Shown one piece after another: positions 25,952 through 35,086 of a stretch of 64,000 bases of DNA. Both the position numbers and the translations under genes were made by a program. The stretch covers positions 31,729-95,728 of the forward strand of contig NZ_PNRF01000042.1 of NCBI RefSeq assembly GCF_002879615.1. The letters are read 5' to 3'. The DNA is from Billgrantia endophytica. Its GTDB lineage: Bacteria; Pseudomonadota; Gammaproteobacteria; Pseudomonadales; Halomonadaceae. Every line of letters begins with the position of its first letter. Positions within the stretch are counted from its first letter, which is position 1. A model generated the notes under the pieces. The model made no database searches. It was given only the letters and a program-made list of their open reading frames with translations, and was not told the origin of the DNA.

Positions 25952-26004
25952 ATCAATGCCGGATGAAAATGAATTAGACGGCATTAGACTCCAGACATAG
26001 GCTT
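25952..26004 (+). promoter_or_regulatory. Shared cis-element B, copy upstream of N-carbamoylsarcosine amidase
   Basis: ATCAAT (25952), 15 bases, ATTAGACGGCA (25973-25983), 12 bases, CATAGGCTT (25996-26004): same order and spacings as 22754-22806. It lies 86 bp before the amidase start, after a terminator, so this gene has its own promoter under the same control as dctPQM. Confidence 0.7.
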
Positions 26005-26089
26005 GGAAGTGCCAAATGGCAAAAATACCTGCTGCCAATGTGCTGGCCGTTCTCGGCAACGGTAATCATCATTATATGGAGTGACCAAG

Positions 26090-26791
26090 ATGTCTCAAGA
26101 TCTGATGGTAATGTTGGAACAAGCCTTTGAAGAGTCCACCAAGCTTTATAAGGAGCGGGGCTTTCAGCGCCGGGTCGGTTTCGGCAAGAGGCCGGCGCTG
26201 GTAAGCGTTGACCTCGCCAATGCATGGACGCGTCCGGGCAATCCCTTCACCTGCGACCAGGAGAAGATGGATAACGAAATCATTCCTGGTATGCAGAAAC
26301 TCCTCAAGGCGTTCCGCGCCGCGAATCTGCCGGTTATTCACGTGACGACAGCTTATGAAATCACCGACCGCAATGCGTCTTTCACCGACATGGGGCTGTG
26401 GCATAACAAGATTCCCATCGATGTCGTCAATCTTGCCGACAAGGAGCTTTGGGCTATCGATTCGCGCATCGCTCCGATCGAGGGTGAATATACGCTTTTG
26501 AAGAAGCGCGCTTCGTCATTCCATGGTACCGAACTTGCTGGCATCCTTCGTGCCAATGGAGTCGACACGATACTCGTGACTGGTGTGACGGCCTGTGCTT
26601 GTGTACGCCAGACGATCTGTGACGGCATCGCAGACGGTTTCCGCCCTATCGCAGTCAAGGAGTGCATCGGTGACCGGGTGCCGGGCGCGGTGGCCTGGAA
26701 CCTGTTTGATATCGATGCCAAGTTCGGGGATGTGGAGTCTGTTGATCGCTGTGTCGATTACCTGAACACCATCGGCCAGTCCCGATCCTGA
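26090..26791 (+). CDS. N-carbamoylsarcosine amidase (isochorismatase-like hydrolase)
   Basis: A 233-residue cysteine hydrolase. The triad is D41 in VSVDLANAWTRPGNPF, K138 in LLKKRASSFHGTEL and C171 in TGVTACACVRQT; the K-to-C distance (33) equals that of Arthrobacter N-carbamoylsarcosine amidohydrolase, and LANAWTRPG is the hallmark of that group. The reaction gives sarcosine, carbon dioxide and ammonia, the last step of the N-methylhydantoin branch of creatinine breakdown. ATG at 26090 preferred over GTG at 26081. A related carbamoyl-amino acid or nicotinamidase-like substrate cannot be fully excluded, but the creatinase and sox context supports the call. Confidence 0.87.
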   Translation: MSQDLMVMLEQAFEESTKLYKERGFQRRVGFGKRPALVSVDLANAWTRPGNPFTCDQEKMDNEIIPGMQKLLKAFRAANLPVIHVTTAYEITDRNASFTDMGLWHNKIPIDVVNLADKELWAIDSRIAPIEGEYTLLKKRASSFHGTELAGILRANGVDTILVTGVTACACVRQTICDGIADGFRPIAVKECIGDRVPGAVAWNLFDIDAKFGDVESVDRCVDYLNTIGQSRS

Positions 26792-26810
26792 TCCTGTCGC
26801 CAGCTAAACC

Positions 26811-26846
26811 CGCAGGCAGCGAGCCCGCAATGGTTCGCTTCCTGCG
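26811..26846 (+). terminator. Terminator-like hairpin after the amidase gene
   Basis: CGCAGGCAGCGA (26811-26822) pairs with TCGCTTCCTGCG (26835-26846) with one mismatch around a 12-base loop. No T-run follows, so it may act together with Rho or stabilise the 3' end. Confidence 0.55.
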
Positions 26847-26912
26847 TTAAGCGGTCGGGCCCGGTGGCAAGGTAGGCTATGATATCGAGCTTGGAACGTG
26901 AGAACGCCAACC

Positions 26913-27989
26913 ATGCCTACAGGACGGATTGCCATGACGCCAGGAGCAGCCCCGATTTATCCCTCTCAGGGCGAGCGCCTGTCAGTGGGTTTCGTCCTGC
27001 TGCACCGTTTCACGCTGTTCCCCTTTGCGGCTTTCGTCGACTGCCTGCGTCTGGCGGCCGACGAGGGCGATCGCAGCCGCCAGTTGCGTTGTCACTGGAC
27101 CTTCATGACCAGCGCTGGCCAGGAGGCCGTTTCCAGCTGCGGTGCTGCGGTTTCCCCCTGCCGGACGTTCCGGGATCCCGGTGAATTCGACTACATCGTG
27201 GTGATCGGCGGCGTCCAGGACCAGCAGGACCAGGTCGATACCACGGCGCTGGCCTATCTACGTCAGGCGGCGGCTGCCCAAGTGCCGCTGGTCGGGCTGT
27301 GTACCGGGGTATTCGCCCTTATCCAGGCGGGGCTGATGAAGGAGCGGCGCTGCTGTGTCAGCTGGTATCACCACCACGACATGGTCCAGCGCTTTCCCGC
27401 CATCGAGCCGGTGGCTGACCGGCTTTTTATCGATGATGGTGACCGCATCACCTGCGCGGGGGGCGCGGCGGCGGCGGATCTGGCCGCCTACCTGGTCGAG
27501 CGGCACCTGGGGAAAGCCTGGGCGATGAAGAGCCTGCATATCATGCAGCTCGACGAAGCGCGTATCGGGGCTCATGCGCAGCCGCAGCCGGTGGTGTTCG
27601 GGAAGATCGAGGATCGCCTGGTGCGTCGCTCCATTGCCCTGCTCGAGCAGCATCTGGGTGAGGCGATCTCCATGGAGGTGCTCGCCGAGCGCGTGGGGAC
27701 GTCGCGTCGCAACCTGGAGCGTCGCTTCCGCGAGGTGTTGGGCGTCGGCCCCCAGAAGTTTTCCCGGGACCTGCGCCTGCGCTATGGCGTCTGGCTGCTG
27801 CACTACACCGGCAAGAGCATCACCGAGATCGGCGAGCGCTGTGGTTTCGCCGATACGCCGCACTTTTCCCGCCACTTCCGTAGCGCCTTCGGCATGTCCC
27901 CATCGGAGATGCGCAAGCGTGCCAGCGAGCCCGGCGGTGATCGGGTCGATCCCTTTTTCCTGCATGTCGAGGGACGCCCGGCGCTCTGA
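26913..27989 (+). CDS. GlxA-family AraC-type regulator (SouR/GbdR-like)
   Basis: About 358 residues: an N-terminal DJ-1/PfpI-like domain with the LCTGVFALIQAG nucleophile-elbow region and ITCAGGAAAADLAAYLVERH, and a C-terminal AraC double HTH (LAERVGTSRRNLERRFREVL; ITEIGERCGFADTPHFSRHF). In Pseudomonas, regulators of this class (SouR for sarcosine, GbdR for glycine betaine) activate soxBDAG-glyA-purU, which lie directly downstream here, so a sarcosine-responsive activator is likely. Starts at 26898 (GTG), 26913 or 26934 are all possible; ribosome sites are weak. Confidence 0.88.
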   Translation: MPTGRIAMTPGAAPIYPSQGERLSVGFVLLHRFTLFPFAAFVDCLRLAADEGDRSRQLRCHWTFMTSAGQEAVSSCGAAVSPCRTFRDPGEFDYIVVIGGVQDQQDQVDTTALAYLRQAAAAQVPLVGLCTGVFALIQAGLMKERRCCVSWYHHHDMVQRFPAIEPVADRLFIDDGDRITCAGGAAAADLAAYLVERHLGKAWAMKSLHIMQLDEARIGAHAQPQPVVFGKIEDRLVRRSIALLEQHLGEAISMEVLAERVGTSRRNLERRFREVLGVGPQKFSRDLRLRYGVWLLHYTGKSITEIGERCGFADTPHFSRHFRSAFGMSPSEMRKRASEPGGDRVDPFFLHVEGRPAL

Positions 27990-28276
27990 GCCGCCGTGCC
28001 CCTTCGCCCGCCTCACGCGGCGCCAAGCCAATTTCCCCAAGCGGCTACCAGCCCGACGATCCGGCAATGGCCGCGTTCTGGACCGACTCGTGCGTTCAGG
28101 GAGTCTGTCGCATTTATTCAATCTTTCTCTCTCCCGCAGGCCTTTAATCGAAGCATGAGCCGAACCGCCTTCGCGCTGATTATCTGCGCATAAGGATTTC
28201 AAATTTTTCACGTCGGCAGGTTGCCGATAGATTCGAAGACACGCCCTGCTACTACCGATAACAACAGGAGTCAGTC
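27990..28276. other. Intergenic region before glyA-sox-purU
   Basis: 287 bp with no coding-like frame. The last 90 bp are AT-richer (TTATCTGCGCATAAGG) and end in the ribosome site CAGGAG for glyA. It should hold the promoter and the site of the GlxA-type activator. No glycine riboswitch structure was recognised. Confidence 0.5.
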
Positions 28277-29578
28277 ATGAACAAGGTTGGCCTCACCACA
28301 TTCGATTCCCAGGTCGCTGCAGCCATTGCCGACGAGGTGGCGCGGCAGGAAGCCCACGTCGAGCTGATCGCTTCCGAGAACTACGCCAGCCGCGCGGTGA
28401 TGGAGGCCCAGGGCACTCAGTTGACCAACAAATACGCCGAGGGCTATCCGGGCAAGCGTTACTACGGCGGCTGCGAGTACGTCGACGTGGTCGAGAAGCT
28501 CGCCATCGAGCGCGCCTGTGACCTCTTTGGCGCCGACTATGCCAACGTTCAGCCGCATTCCGGCGCCCAGGCCAATGCCGCCGCGTTCATGGCGCTGGTC
28601 AAGCCAGGCGATACCGTGCTGGGCATGAGCCTGGCCCACGGCGGCCACCTGACTCATGGTGCGGCGCCGAACTTCTCCGGCAAGCACTACCACGCCGTGC
28701 AGTACGGCCTGAACCCGGAGACCGGCGAGATCGACTACGAGGAAGTCGAGCGCCTGGCGCGTAGCCACAAGCCGAAGATGATCATCGCCGGCTTCTCCGC
28801 CTACTCCCGAGTGGTGGACTGGCGGCGCTTCCGCGACATCGCCGATGAGGTCGGCGCCTGGCTGCTGGTCGACATGGCCCATGTGGCGGGGCTCGTGGCG
28901 GCCGGCCTCTACCCGAGCCCGCTGCTCCATGCCCACGTGGTGACCACCACCACGCACAAGACGCTGCGCGGCCCGCGTGGCGGCCTGATCCTCTCCGCCC
29001 ACGGCGATGCGGACCTCTACAAGAAGCTCAACGGTGCGGTCTTCCCGGGCCAGCAGGGCGGCCCGCTGATGCATGTGATCGCGGCCAAGGCGGTGGCCTT
29101 CAAGGAGGCCATGAACCAGGACTTCGTGCGCTACCAGCAGCGGGTGATCGACAACGCCCGGGCCATGGCCGGAGTCTTCATCGATCGTGGCTATGACGTG
29201 GTTTCCGGCGGTACCGACGACCACCTGTTCCTGGTCTCGCTGATCAAGCAGGGCGTCACCGGCAAGGATGCCGACGCGGCGCTGGGCCGTGCCCATATCA
29301 CGGTCAACAAGAACGCCGTGCCCAACGATCCCGAGAGCCCCTTCGTCACGTCGGGTTTGCGTATCGGCACCCCGGCGATCACCACGCGCGGTTTCGGTGA
29401 GAGCGACAGCACCGATCTGGCCGGCTGGATCTGCGACATTCTCGACGTGCTGACCGAGCGCGGCAACACCGACGCCGTGGAGGCCGAGGTGCGCGAAAAG
29501 GTCGCCGAGCTCTGCGAACGGCACCCGGTGTACGGTGCCGCCGCCCCGGCAGCGGCCCACGAAACCGCCACCGCCTGA
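28277..29578 (+). CDS. glyA: Serine hydroxymethyltransferase
   Basis: A 433-residue fold-type I PLP enzyme interconverting glycine and serine with 5,10-methylene-THF. Motifs: ELIASENYASRAVMEAQGT, NKYAEGYPGKRYYGG, and the PLP lysine K228 in TTTTHKTLRGPRGG. The C-terminal tail is extended with A and T. As the first gene of the glyA-soxBDAG-purU run it takes glycine and methylene-THF from sarcosine oxidase and makes serine. Probably a second, catabolic copy of glyA; the housekeeping copy is not in the window. Confidence 0.97.
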   Translation: MNKVGLTTFDSQVAAAIADEVARQEAHVELIASENYASRAVMEAQGTQLTNKYAEGYPGKRYYGGCEYVDVVEKLAIERACDLFGADYANVQPHSGAQANAAAFMALVKPGDTVLGMSLAHGGHLTHGAAPNFSGKHYHAVQYGLNPETGEIDYEEVERLARSHKPKMIIAGFSAYSRVVDWRRFRDIADEVGAWLLVDMAHVAGLVAAGLYPSPLLHAHVVTTTTHKTLRGPRGGLILSAHGDADLYKKLNGAVFPGQQGGPLMHVIAAKAVAFKEAMNQDFVRYQQRVIDNARAMAGVFIDRGYDVVSGGTDDHLFLVSLIKQGVTGKDADAALGRAHITVNKNAVPNDPESPFVTSGLRIGTPAITTRGFGESDSTDLAGWICDILDVLTERGNTDAVEAEVREKVAELCERHPVYGAAAPAAAHETATA

Positions 29579-29626
29579 ACCCGCATGGGCCGGCCCAGCC
29601 CAGCGGAGCCGGTCGAGGAGAGAGTT

Positions 29627-30877
29627 ATGCAACGCTATTCAGGATTCGGGCTGGTGAAACACGCCCTTAGCCACCACGAGAACTGGGAGCGCCAGTGGCG
29701 CAACCCCACGCCGAAAAAGCAGTACGACGTCATCATCGTCGGCGGCGGCGGCCACGGCCTGGCCACCGCCTACTACCTGGCCAAGGAGCACGGCATCACG
29801 AACGTTGCGGTGGTCGAGAAGGGCTGGCTGGGCGGCGGCAACACCGCCCGCAATACCACCATCGTGCGTTCCAACTATCTCTGGGACGAGTCGGCGGCGC
29901 TCTACGAGCATGCGATGACGCTGTGGGAAGGGCTCTCCCGGGATCTCAACTACAACGTGATGTTCTCCCAGCGCGGCGTCATGAACCTGGGCCATACCCT
30001 GCAGGACATGCGCGACATCCAGCGCCGGGTCAACGCCAACCGGCTCAACGGTATCGACGGCGAGGTACTCACGCCCGAGCGGATTCAAGAGATCGTGCCG
30101 ATCATGGACTGCTCGAAGAATGCCCGCTATCCGATCCTGGGCGCCTCCTGGCAGCCCCGGGCCGGCGTGGCGCGCCATGACGCCGTGGCCTGGGGCTATG
30201 CCCGTGCCGCCGATGCGCTCGGCGTCGACCTGCTGCAGAACACCGAGGTCACCGGCTTCAAGATCCGCGACGGTCGCGTCTTTGGCGTGCATACCAATCG
30301 CGGCGACATCGAGGCCAAGACCGTCGGCTGCGTGGCGGCGGGCAACTCCGGCGTACTGGCGAAGCTGGCCGGCTTCCGGCTGCCCATCGAATCGCATCCG
30401 CTACAGGCGCTGGTCTCCGAGCCGCTCAAGCCGGTGCTGGATACGGTGGTGATGTCCAACCACGTGCATGGCTATATCAGCCAGACCGACAAGGGCGACC
30501 TGGTGATCGGTGCCGGCATCGACGGCTACAACGGCTACGGCCAGCGCGGCAGCTATCCCACTGTGCAGCACACGTTGCAGGCCATCGTCGAGATGTTCCC
30601 GATCTTCTCGCGGGTGCGCATGAACCGTCAGTGGGGCGGCATCGTCGACACCTGCCCCGATGCCTGTCCGATCCTGTCGAAGACGCCGGTCAAGGGCCTG
30701 TTCTTCAACTGCGGTTGGGGCACCGGCGGCTTCAAGGCCACCCCGGGCTCGGGTCACGTATTCGCCTGGACCCTGGCCAGGGGGAAGACGCATCCGCTCG
30801 CCGCTCCCTTCTCCATCGACCGCTTCCATAGCGGGGCGTTGGTAGACGAGCACGGTGCCGCCGGCGTGGCCCACTGA
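29627..30877 (+). CDS. soxB: Sarcosine oxidase subunit beta (heterotetrameric)
   Basis: A 416-residue flavoprotein. The FAD Rossmann motif is VIIVGGGGHGLATAYYLA (G39-G44), and NTTIVRSNYLWDES is the segment with flavin contacts. The C-terminal GGFKATPGSG is typical of SoxB. The ATG at 29627 follows GAGGAGAGA; the longer frame from 29585 is unsupported. It oxidises sarcosine to glycine with release of hydrogen peroxide and transfer of the methyl carbon to THF on the alpha subunit. An inverted-repeat element separates it from soxD. Confidence 0.97.
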   Translation: MQRYSGFGLVKHALSHHENWERQWRNPTPKKQYDVIIVGGGGHGLATAYYLAKEHGITNVAVVEKGWLGGGNTARNTTIVRSNYLWDESAALYEHAMTLWEGLSRDLNYNVMFSQRGVMNLGHTLQDMRDIQRRVNANRLNGIDGEVLTPERIQEIVPIMDCSKNARYPILGASWQPRAGVARHDAVAWGYARAADALGVDLLQNTEVTGFKIRDGRVFGVHTNRGDIEAKTVGCVAAGNSGVLAKLAGFRLPIESHPLQALVSEPLKPVLDTVVMSNHVHGYISQTDKGDLVIGAGIDGYNGYGQRGSYPTVQHTLQAIVEMFPIFSRVRMNRQWGGIVDTCPDACPILSKTPVKGLFFNCGWGTGGFKATPGSGHVFAWTLARGKTHPLAAPFSIDRFHSGALVDEHGAAGVAH

Positions 30878-30959
30878 CTTCTGCGAGCTGCGCCACGCGA
30901 TGGCTGCGTTGTCCGATTCATCGGACGCCTTGCCCTCACGCGGCTCGCTGGCGCAGAAG
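30878..30959. repeat. Inverted-repeat element between soxB and soxD
   Basis: Starts at the base after the soxB stop. The outer arms CTTCTGCG (30878-30885) and CGCAGAAG (30952-30959) are perfect, and inside is a second perfect hairpin GTCCGA-TTCA-TCGGAC (30911-30926). The compact 82-bp form resembles a mobile intergenic repeat (MITE- or ERIC-like). Being inside the operon it will be transcribed and may tune soxD and soxA expression. Confidence 0.65.
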
Positions 30960-30997
30960 CTCACAGCTCTTATCCCGACTTACGGGGGGAATAAATA

Positions 30998-31357
30998 ATG
31001 TTCCATATCTACTGCCCCTACTGCGAGGAGCTCCGTGAAGAAGAGGAGTTCCACCCCAAGGGCCAGGCGCACATCGCCCGCCCTGTGGACCCCGAGGCCT
31101 GCAGCGACGAAGAGTGGGGCGACTACCTGTTCTTCCGCGACAACCCGCGCGGTATCCACCACGAGCTGTGGGTGCACGCCGTCGGCTGCCGCAAGTTCTT
31201 CAACATCACGCGTAACACCGTGAGCTACGAGATTCTCGAGACCTACAGGATGGGCGAGCAGCCCCGCTTCACGGCCGGGCACCCCGAAGGGAAACCCGCC
31301 GAACAAGTGGCCGCCGAGGCGGAAGCGGTTTCGCGTCAGGAAGGAGTCAAGGCATGA
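30998..31357 (+). CDS. soxD: Sarcosine oxidase subunit delta
   Basis: A 119-residue zinc-binding subunit: CPYC near the start (C6, C9) and a His/Cys pair in LWVHAVGCRKFFNI supply the zinc ligands. The ribosome site GGGGGGA precedes the ATG. The stop overlaps the soxA start as ATGA. The tail (about 90-119) is longer and more acidic than the minimal SoxD core. Confidence 0.96.
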   Translation: MFHIYCPYCEELREEEEFHPKGQAHIARPVDPEACSDEEWGDYLFFRDNPRGIHHELWVHAVGCRKFFNITRNTVSYEILETYRMGEQPRFTAGHPEGKPAEQVAAEAEAVSRQEGVKA

Positions 31358-34300
31358 GCCAGTCGTTGAAACAGCCGAATCGTCTTCGTGAGGGCGGGCG
31401 CATCGATCGTTCCCACACCCTGCATTTCACCTTCAACGGCAAGCGCTACCTGGGTCATGCCGGTGACACCCTGGCCTCGGCGCTGCTGGCCAATGGGGTG
31501 GACATCGTCAACCGCAGCTTCAAGTACTCGCGCCCCCGCGGCATTGTCGCCGCCGGCCCCGAGGAGCCCAATGCACTGGTCCAGCTGGGCAGCACCGAGG
31601 CGGCCCAGGTGCCCAACGTGCGTGCCACCCAGCAGGCGCTGTTCGACGGGCTTACGGCACAGAGCACCAATGGCTGGCCCAACGTCCAGCGCGATGTCAT
31701 GAGCCTGGTGGGCAAGCTGGGCGGGCGCTTCATGCCCCCGGGCTTCTACTACAAGACCTTCATGGCCCCGGCTTCCCTGTGGATGACGTATGAAAAGTAC
31801 ATCCGCAAGGGCGCAGGTCTCGGGCGCAGCCCCATGGTGCCGGACCCCGATGTCTACGATCATCTGAACCAGCACTGCGATGTGCTGGTGGTCGGCGCCG
31901 GCCCCGCCGGGCTGGCCGCGGCACTGACCGCGGCGCGCAGCGGGGCCCGGGTGATCCTCTGCGACGAGCAGGAGGAGATGGGCGGCTCGCTGCTGGACAG
32001 CCGCGAGCTGCTCGACAACCAGCCGGCCGACCAGTGGGTCGCTCAAGTGCTGGAGGAACTCGCCAGGCTGGACAACGTCACGTTGCTGGCCCGCACCACC
32101 GCCAATGGCTATCACGATCATCATTTCGTGACGCTCCACGAGCGGCGCACCGAGCATCTCGGCGAGACCGCACCGGTTGTCGACGATTACCGTCCTTCCC
32201 GCTCGCGCATGCACCACGTGCGCGCCGGGCAGGTGCTGCTGGCCACCGGGGCTCACGAGCGGCCGCTGGTCTATGCCAACAACGATGTGCCGGGCAACCT
32301 GCTGGCCGGTGCCGTCTCCACCTATATCCGCCGCTATGGCGTGGTGCCGGGCAACAGGCTGGTGCTTTCCACCAGCAACGATCACGCCTACCGCGCCGCC
32401 CTGGACTGGTTCGATGCCGGGCGCGAGGTGGTGGCCATCGCCGATGCGCGCCGGGCGCCGGACGGCGACCTGGTGGCACAGGCACGCGAGCGCGGTATTC
32501 GTATTATCGAAGGCGCAGCGGTGCTAGAGGCCAAGGGCAGCACCCGGGTGAGCGGCGTCCGCGTTGCCACCATCGACGCCGCGGCCTTCAAGGTCACCGG
32601 CCAGGCCGAGACCCTGGCCTGCGACACCATCGCCAGCTCCGGCGGCTATAGCCCGGTGATCCATCTGGCCTCCCACACCGGCGCCCGTCCGAGCTGGAAC
32701 GACGAGATCCTGGGCTTCGTGCCCGGCCTGGTGAAGGGCGTGCACGCCGCCGGCAGTGCCCGTGGCATCCACGACCTGGCGGCAGGGCTGGCCGACGGCG
32801 TCGCCATGGCCGCGCGGGCCCTCGAGACGCTTGGCATGACCTCCAGGGCGATCGAGCTGCCCCAGATCGACACCCGCCGCGAAGGCGCCGCCTGCGGCCT
32901 CTATCAGGTGCCCCACGAGAAGCCGACCCTGCGCGCGCCGAAGCAGTTCGTCGACCCGCAGAACGACGTCACCGCCGCTGGCGTCGAGCTTGCCACCCGC
33001 GAGGGCTTCGAGTCCATCGAGCATATCAAGCGCTACACCGCCATGGGCTTCGGCACCGACCAGGGCAAGCTGGGCAACATCAACGGCATGGCCATCGCCG
33101 CGCGCTGCCTGAACAAGTCGATTCCCGAGGTGGGCACCACGGTGTTCCGCCCCAACTACACGCCGGTCACCTTCGGCGCCATCGTCGGCCGACACTGCCG
33201 CGAGCGATTCGACCCCGAACGCTACACCGCGCTGCACCAGTGGCACGTGGAGAACGGCGCCGAGTTCGAGGACGTCGGCCAGTGGAAGCGCCCCTGGTAC
33301 TTTCCAACCATCGTCAATGGCAAGAAAGAGACGATGCACGAAGCGGTGGCCCGCGAGTGCCGCGCGGTGCGCGAGAAGGTCGGCATCCTCGACGCCTCGA
33401 CCCTGGGCAAGATCGACATCCAGGGCCCCGACGCCCGCGAGTTCCTGGGGCGGATCTATACCAACAAGTGGGAGAAGCTGGCCGTCGGCCGCGCCCGCTA
33501 TGGCCTGATGTGCAAGGACGACGGCATGGTTACCGACGATGGCGTGACTACCTGCCTGGCCGACAACCACTTCCTGATGACCACCACCACCGGTGGCGCC
33601 GCGGCGATCCTCGAATGGCTGGAGCTTTGGCATCAGACCGAATGGCCGGAGCTGAACGTCACGTTCACCTCGGTGACCGACCACTGGGCGACCATGACCA
33701 TTACCGGTCCCGAGGCGCGCAAGCTGCTGGCCGAGATCAGCGACATCGATCTCGACCGCGAGCGTTTCAAGTTCATGGATTGGCGGGCCGGCAAGGTGGC
33801 CGGGGTACCGGCCAGGGTTTTCCGCATCTCCTTCACCGGTGAGCTCACCTACGAGATCAACGTCCAGGCCAACTACGCCATGCACGTGTGGAAGACGCTG
33901 TTCACACATGGCGAGACGTATGGTCTGACTCCCTACGGGACGGAAACGATGCACGTCCTGCGCGCCGAGAAGGGCTTCATCATCGTCGGCCAGGACACGG
34001 ATGGTTCGGTGACCCCGGAGGATCTCGGCATGCAATGGTGTGTCGGTTACGACAAGCCCTACTCCTGGGTGGGCAAGCGCGCCCTGTCGCGCTCCGATAC
34101 CCGGCGCGACGGCCGCAAGCAACTGGTGGGTCTCAGGCCCAAGGACCCGGCGGTGGTGCTGGAGGAGGGCGCCCAGATCGTGCTCGATCCCGATCATCCG
34201 GTGCCTGTGCCGATGGTCGGCCACGTGACCTCCAGTTACTACAGCCCGACCCTGGATAGCGGCTTCGCCCTGGCGGTGGTCAAGGGTGGCCACCAGCGCA

Positions 34301-34404
34301 TGGGCGAGACCGTCTACCTGCCCATGGCCGACGGCAAGACCCACGCCGCGGAAATCGTCAGCCCGATCTTTGTTGACCCCAAGGGAGAGCGCCAGCATGT
34401 CTGA
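31354..34404 (+). CDS. soxA: Sarcosine oxidase subunit alpha
   Basis: A 1016-residue subunit. Residues about 20-110 form a Fer2_4-like segment (HTLHFTFNGKRYLGHAGDTL), about 178-500 bind NAD (VVGAGPAGLAAALTAARSGA), and about 620-1000 are an aminomethyltransferase (GCV_T) domain that binds THF (RYGLMCKDDGMVTDDGVTT). It receives the iminium product of sarcosine and yields glycine plus 5,10-methylene-THF. Length and domain order are as usual for SoxA. Its end overlaps the soxG start by 8 bases. Confidence 0.97.
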   Translation: MSQSLKQPNRLREGGRIDRSHTLHFTFNGKRYLGHAGDTLASALLANGVDIVNRSFKYSRPRGIVAAGPEEPNALVQLGSTEAAQVPNVRATQQALFDGLTAQSTNGWPNVQRDVMSLVGKLGGRFMPPGFYYKTFMAPASLWMTYEKYIRKGAGLGRSPMVPDPDVYDHLNQHCDVLVVGAGPAGLAAALTAARSGARVILCDEQEEMGGSLLDSRELLDNQPADQWVAQVLEELARLDNVTLLARTTANGYHDHHFVTLHERRTEHLGETAPVVDDYRPSRSRMHHVRAGQVLLATGAHERPLVYANNDVPGNLLAGAVSTYIRRYGVVPGNRLVLSTSNDHAYRAALDWFDAGREVVAIADARRAPDGDLVAQARERGIRIIEGAAVLEAKGSTRVSGVRVATIDAAAFKVTGQAETLACDTIASSGGYSPVIHLASHTGARPSWNDEILGFVPGLVKGVHAAGSARGIHDLAAGLADGVAMAARALETLGMTSRAIELPQIDTRREGAACGLYQVPHEKPTLRAPKQFVDPQNDVTAAGVELATREGFESIEHIKRYTAMGFGTDQGKLGNINGMAIAARCLNKSIPEVGTTVFRPNYTPVTFGAIVGRHCRERFDPERYTALHQWHVENGAEFEDVGQWKRPWYFPTIVNGKKETMHEAVARECRAVREKVGILDASTLGKIDIQGPDAREFLGRIYTNKWEKLAVGRARYGLMCKDDGMVTDDGVTTCLADNHFLMTTTTGGAAAILEWLELWHQTEWPELNVTFTSVTDHWATMTITGPEARKLLAEISDIDLDRERFKFMDWRAGKVAGVPARVFRISFTGELTYEINVQANYAMHVWKTLFTHGETYGLTPYGTETMHVLRAEKGFIIVGQDTDGSVTPEDLGMQWCVGYDKPYSWVGKRALSRSDTRRDGRKQLVGLRPKDPAVVLEEGAQIVLDPDHPVPVPMVGHVTSSYYSPTLDSGFALAVVKGGHQRMGETVYLPMADGKTHAAEIVSPIFVDPKGERQHV

Positions 34405-35041
34405 TCCCGTTGCGACCACGGCCTTCGATACCCGGCCCGACACGAGCGTGCCGACCGAGTCCCCCCTGGCCTGGTCCTACCATGAAACCGGCTGCCCAGG
34501 CGTCAGCCAGAAGAGCCGCGTGGTGTTGCGCGAGCGCGCCATGCTAGGCCACCTGATTCTGCGCGGTGGCGCCATCGCCCTCGACGAGGCGCTGCGCGAG
34601 GTGCTCGGCCTCGCCTTGCCTGCGCGGCCCGGCGGGCTGAATCACGACAGCGAGGGCGTGCGCTCGATACAATGGCTCTCGCCGGACGAATGGCTAGTGA
34701 TCGTGCCCGGCGGCGAAGCGTTCGCCCTCGAGCAGCGCCTGCGCAACGCCCTGGGCGGTGCCCACTACGCCATCGTCGACGTCAGCGGCGGCCAGACTCT
34801 CATCGAACTCGAGGGCGAGGCGGCCCGCGAGCTGCTGATGAAGTCGACGCCCTACGATGTCCATCCCGCGAATTTTCCGGTGGGGAAGGGCGTGACGACG
34901 GTATTCGCCAAGGCCACCGCCATCGTCAGGCGGCCGACGGAGGATCGTTGGGAGCTGGTGGTGCGCCGGAGCTTCGCCGACTACTGCTATCGCTGGCTGC
35001 TGGATGCCGGCGAGGAGTATGGCGTCGGTGTCGAGGCCTGA
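34397..35041 (+). CDS. soxG: Sarcosine oxidase subunit gamma
   Basis: A 214-residue protein with the SoxG core SIQWLSPDEWLVIVPGGEAF and YAIVDVSGGQTLIELEGEAA and a C-terminal FADYCYRWLLDAGEEYG. The ATG at 34397 overlaps soxA by 8 bases, with GGGAGAGCG upstream as ribosome site. The longer frame from 34286 is soxA read in another frame. Needed for tetramer stability. Confidence 0.95.
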   Translation: MSDPVATTAFDTRPDTSVPTESPLAWSYHETGCPGVSQKSRVVLRERAMLGHLILRGGAIALDEALREVLGLALPARPGGLNHDSEGVRSIQWLSPDEWLVIVPGGEAFALEQRLRNALGGAHYAIVDVSGGQTLIELEGEAARELLMKSTPYDVHPANFPVGKGVTTVFAKATAIVRRPTEDRWELVVRRSFADYCYRWLLDAGEEYGVGVEA

Positions 35042-35048
35042 CAGGGGC

Positions 35049-35070
35049 GGGGCCGGCCGCCGCCGGCCCC
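35049..35070 (+). other. GC hairpin between soxG and purU
   Basis: Perfect 9-bp stem GGGGCCGGC/GCCGGCCCC with loop CGCC and no T-run, just before the purU ribosome site CAGGAGAG. It could slow 3' decay of the sox mRNA and set lower purU levels rather than end transcription. Confidence 0.55.
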
Positions 35071-35086
35071 TCCAGGAGAGAACATC

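Noticed and set aside
27990..28276. Glycine riboswitch upstream of glyA-sox
   Set aside because: No tandem aptamer pattern could be seen in the 287-bp leader; control by the GlxA-type regulator is a sufficient explanation.
28271..29632. 453-residue open frame on the minus strand
   Set aside because: Antisense to glyA, low-complexity composition, no ribosome site or family motif.
32524..34443. 639-residue open frame on the minus strand
   Set aside because: Opposite soxA. Histidine- and glycine-rich composition with no domain motifs, a GC-driven shadow frame.
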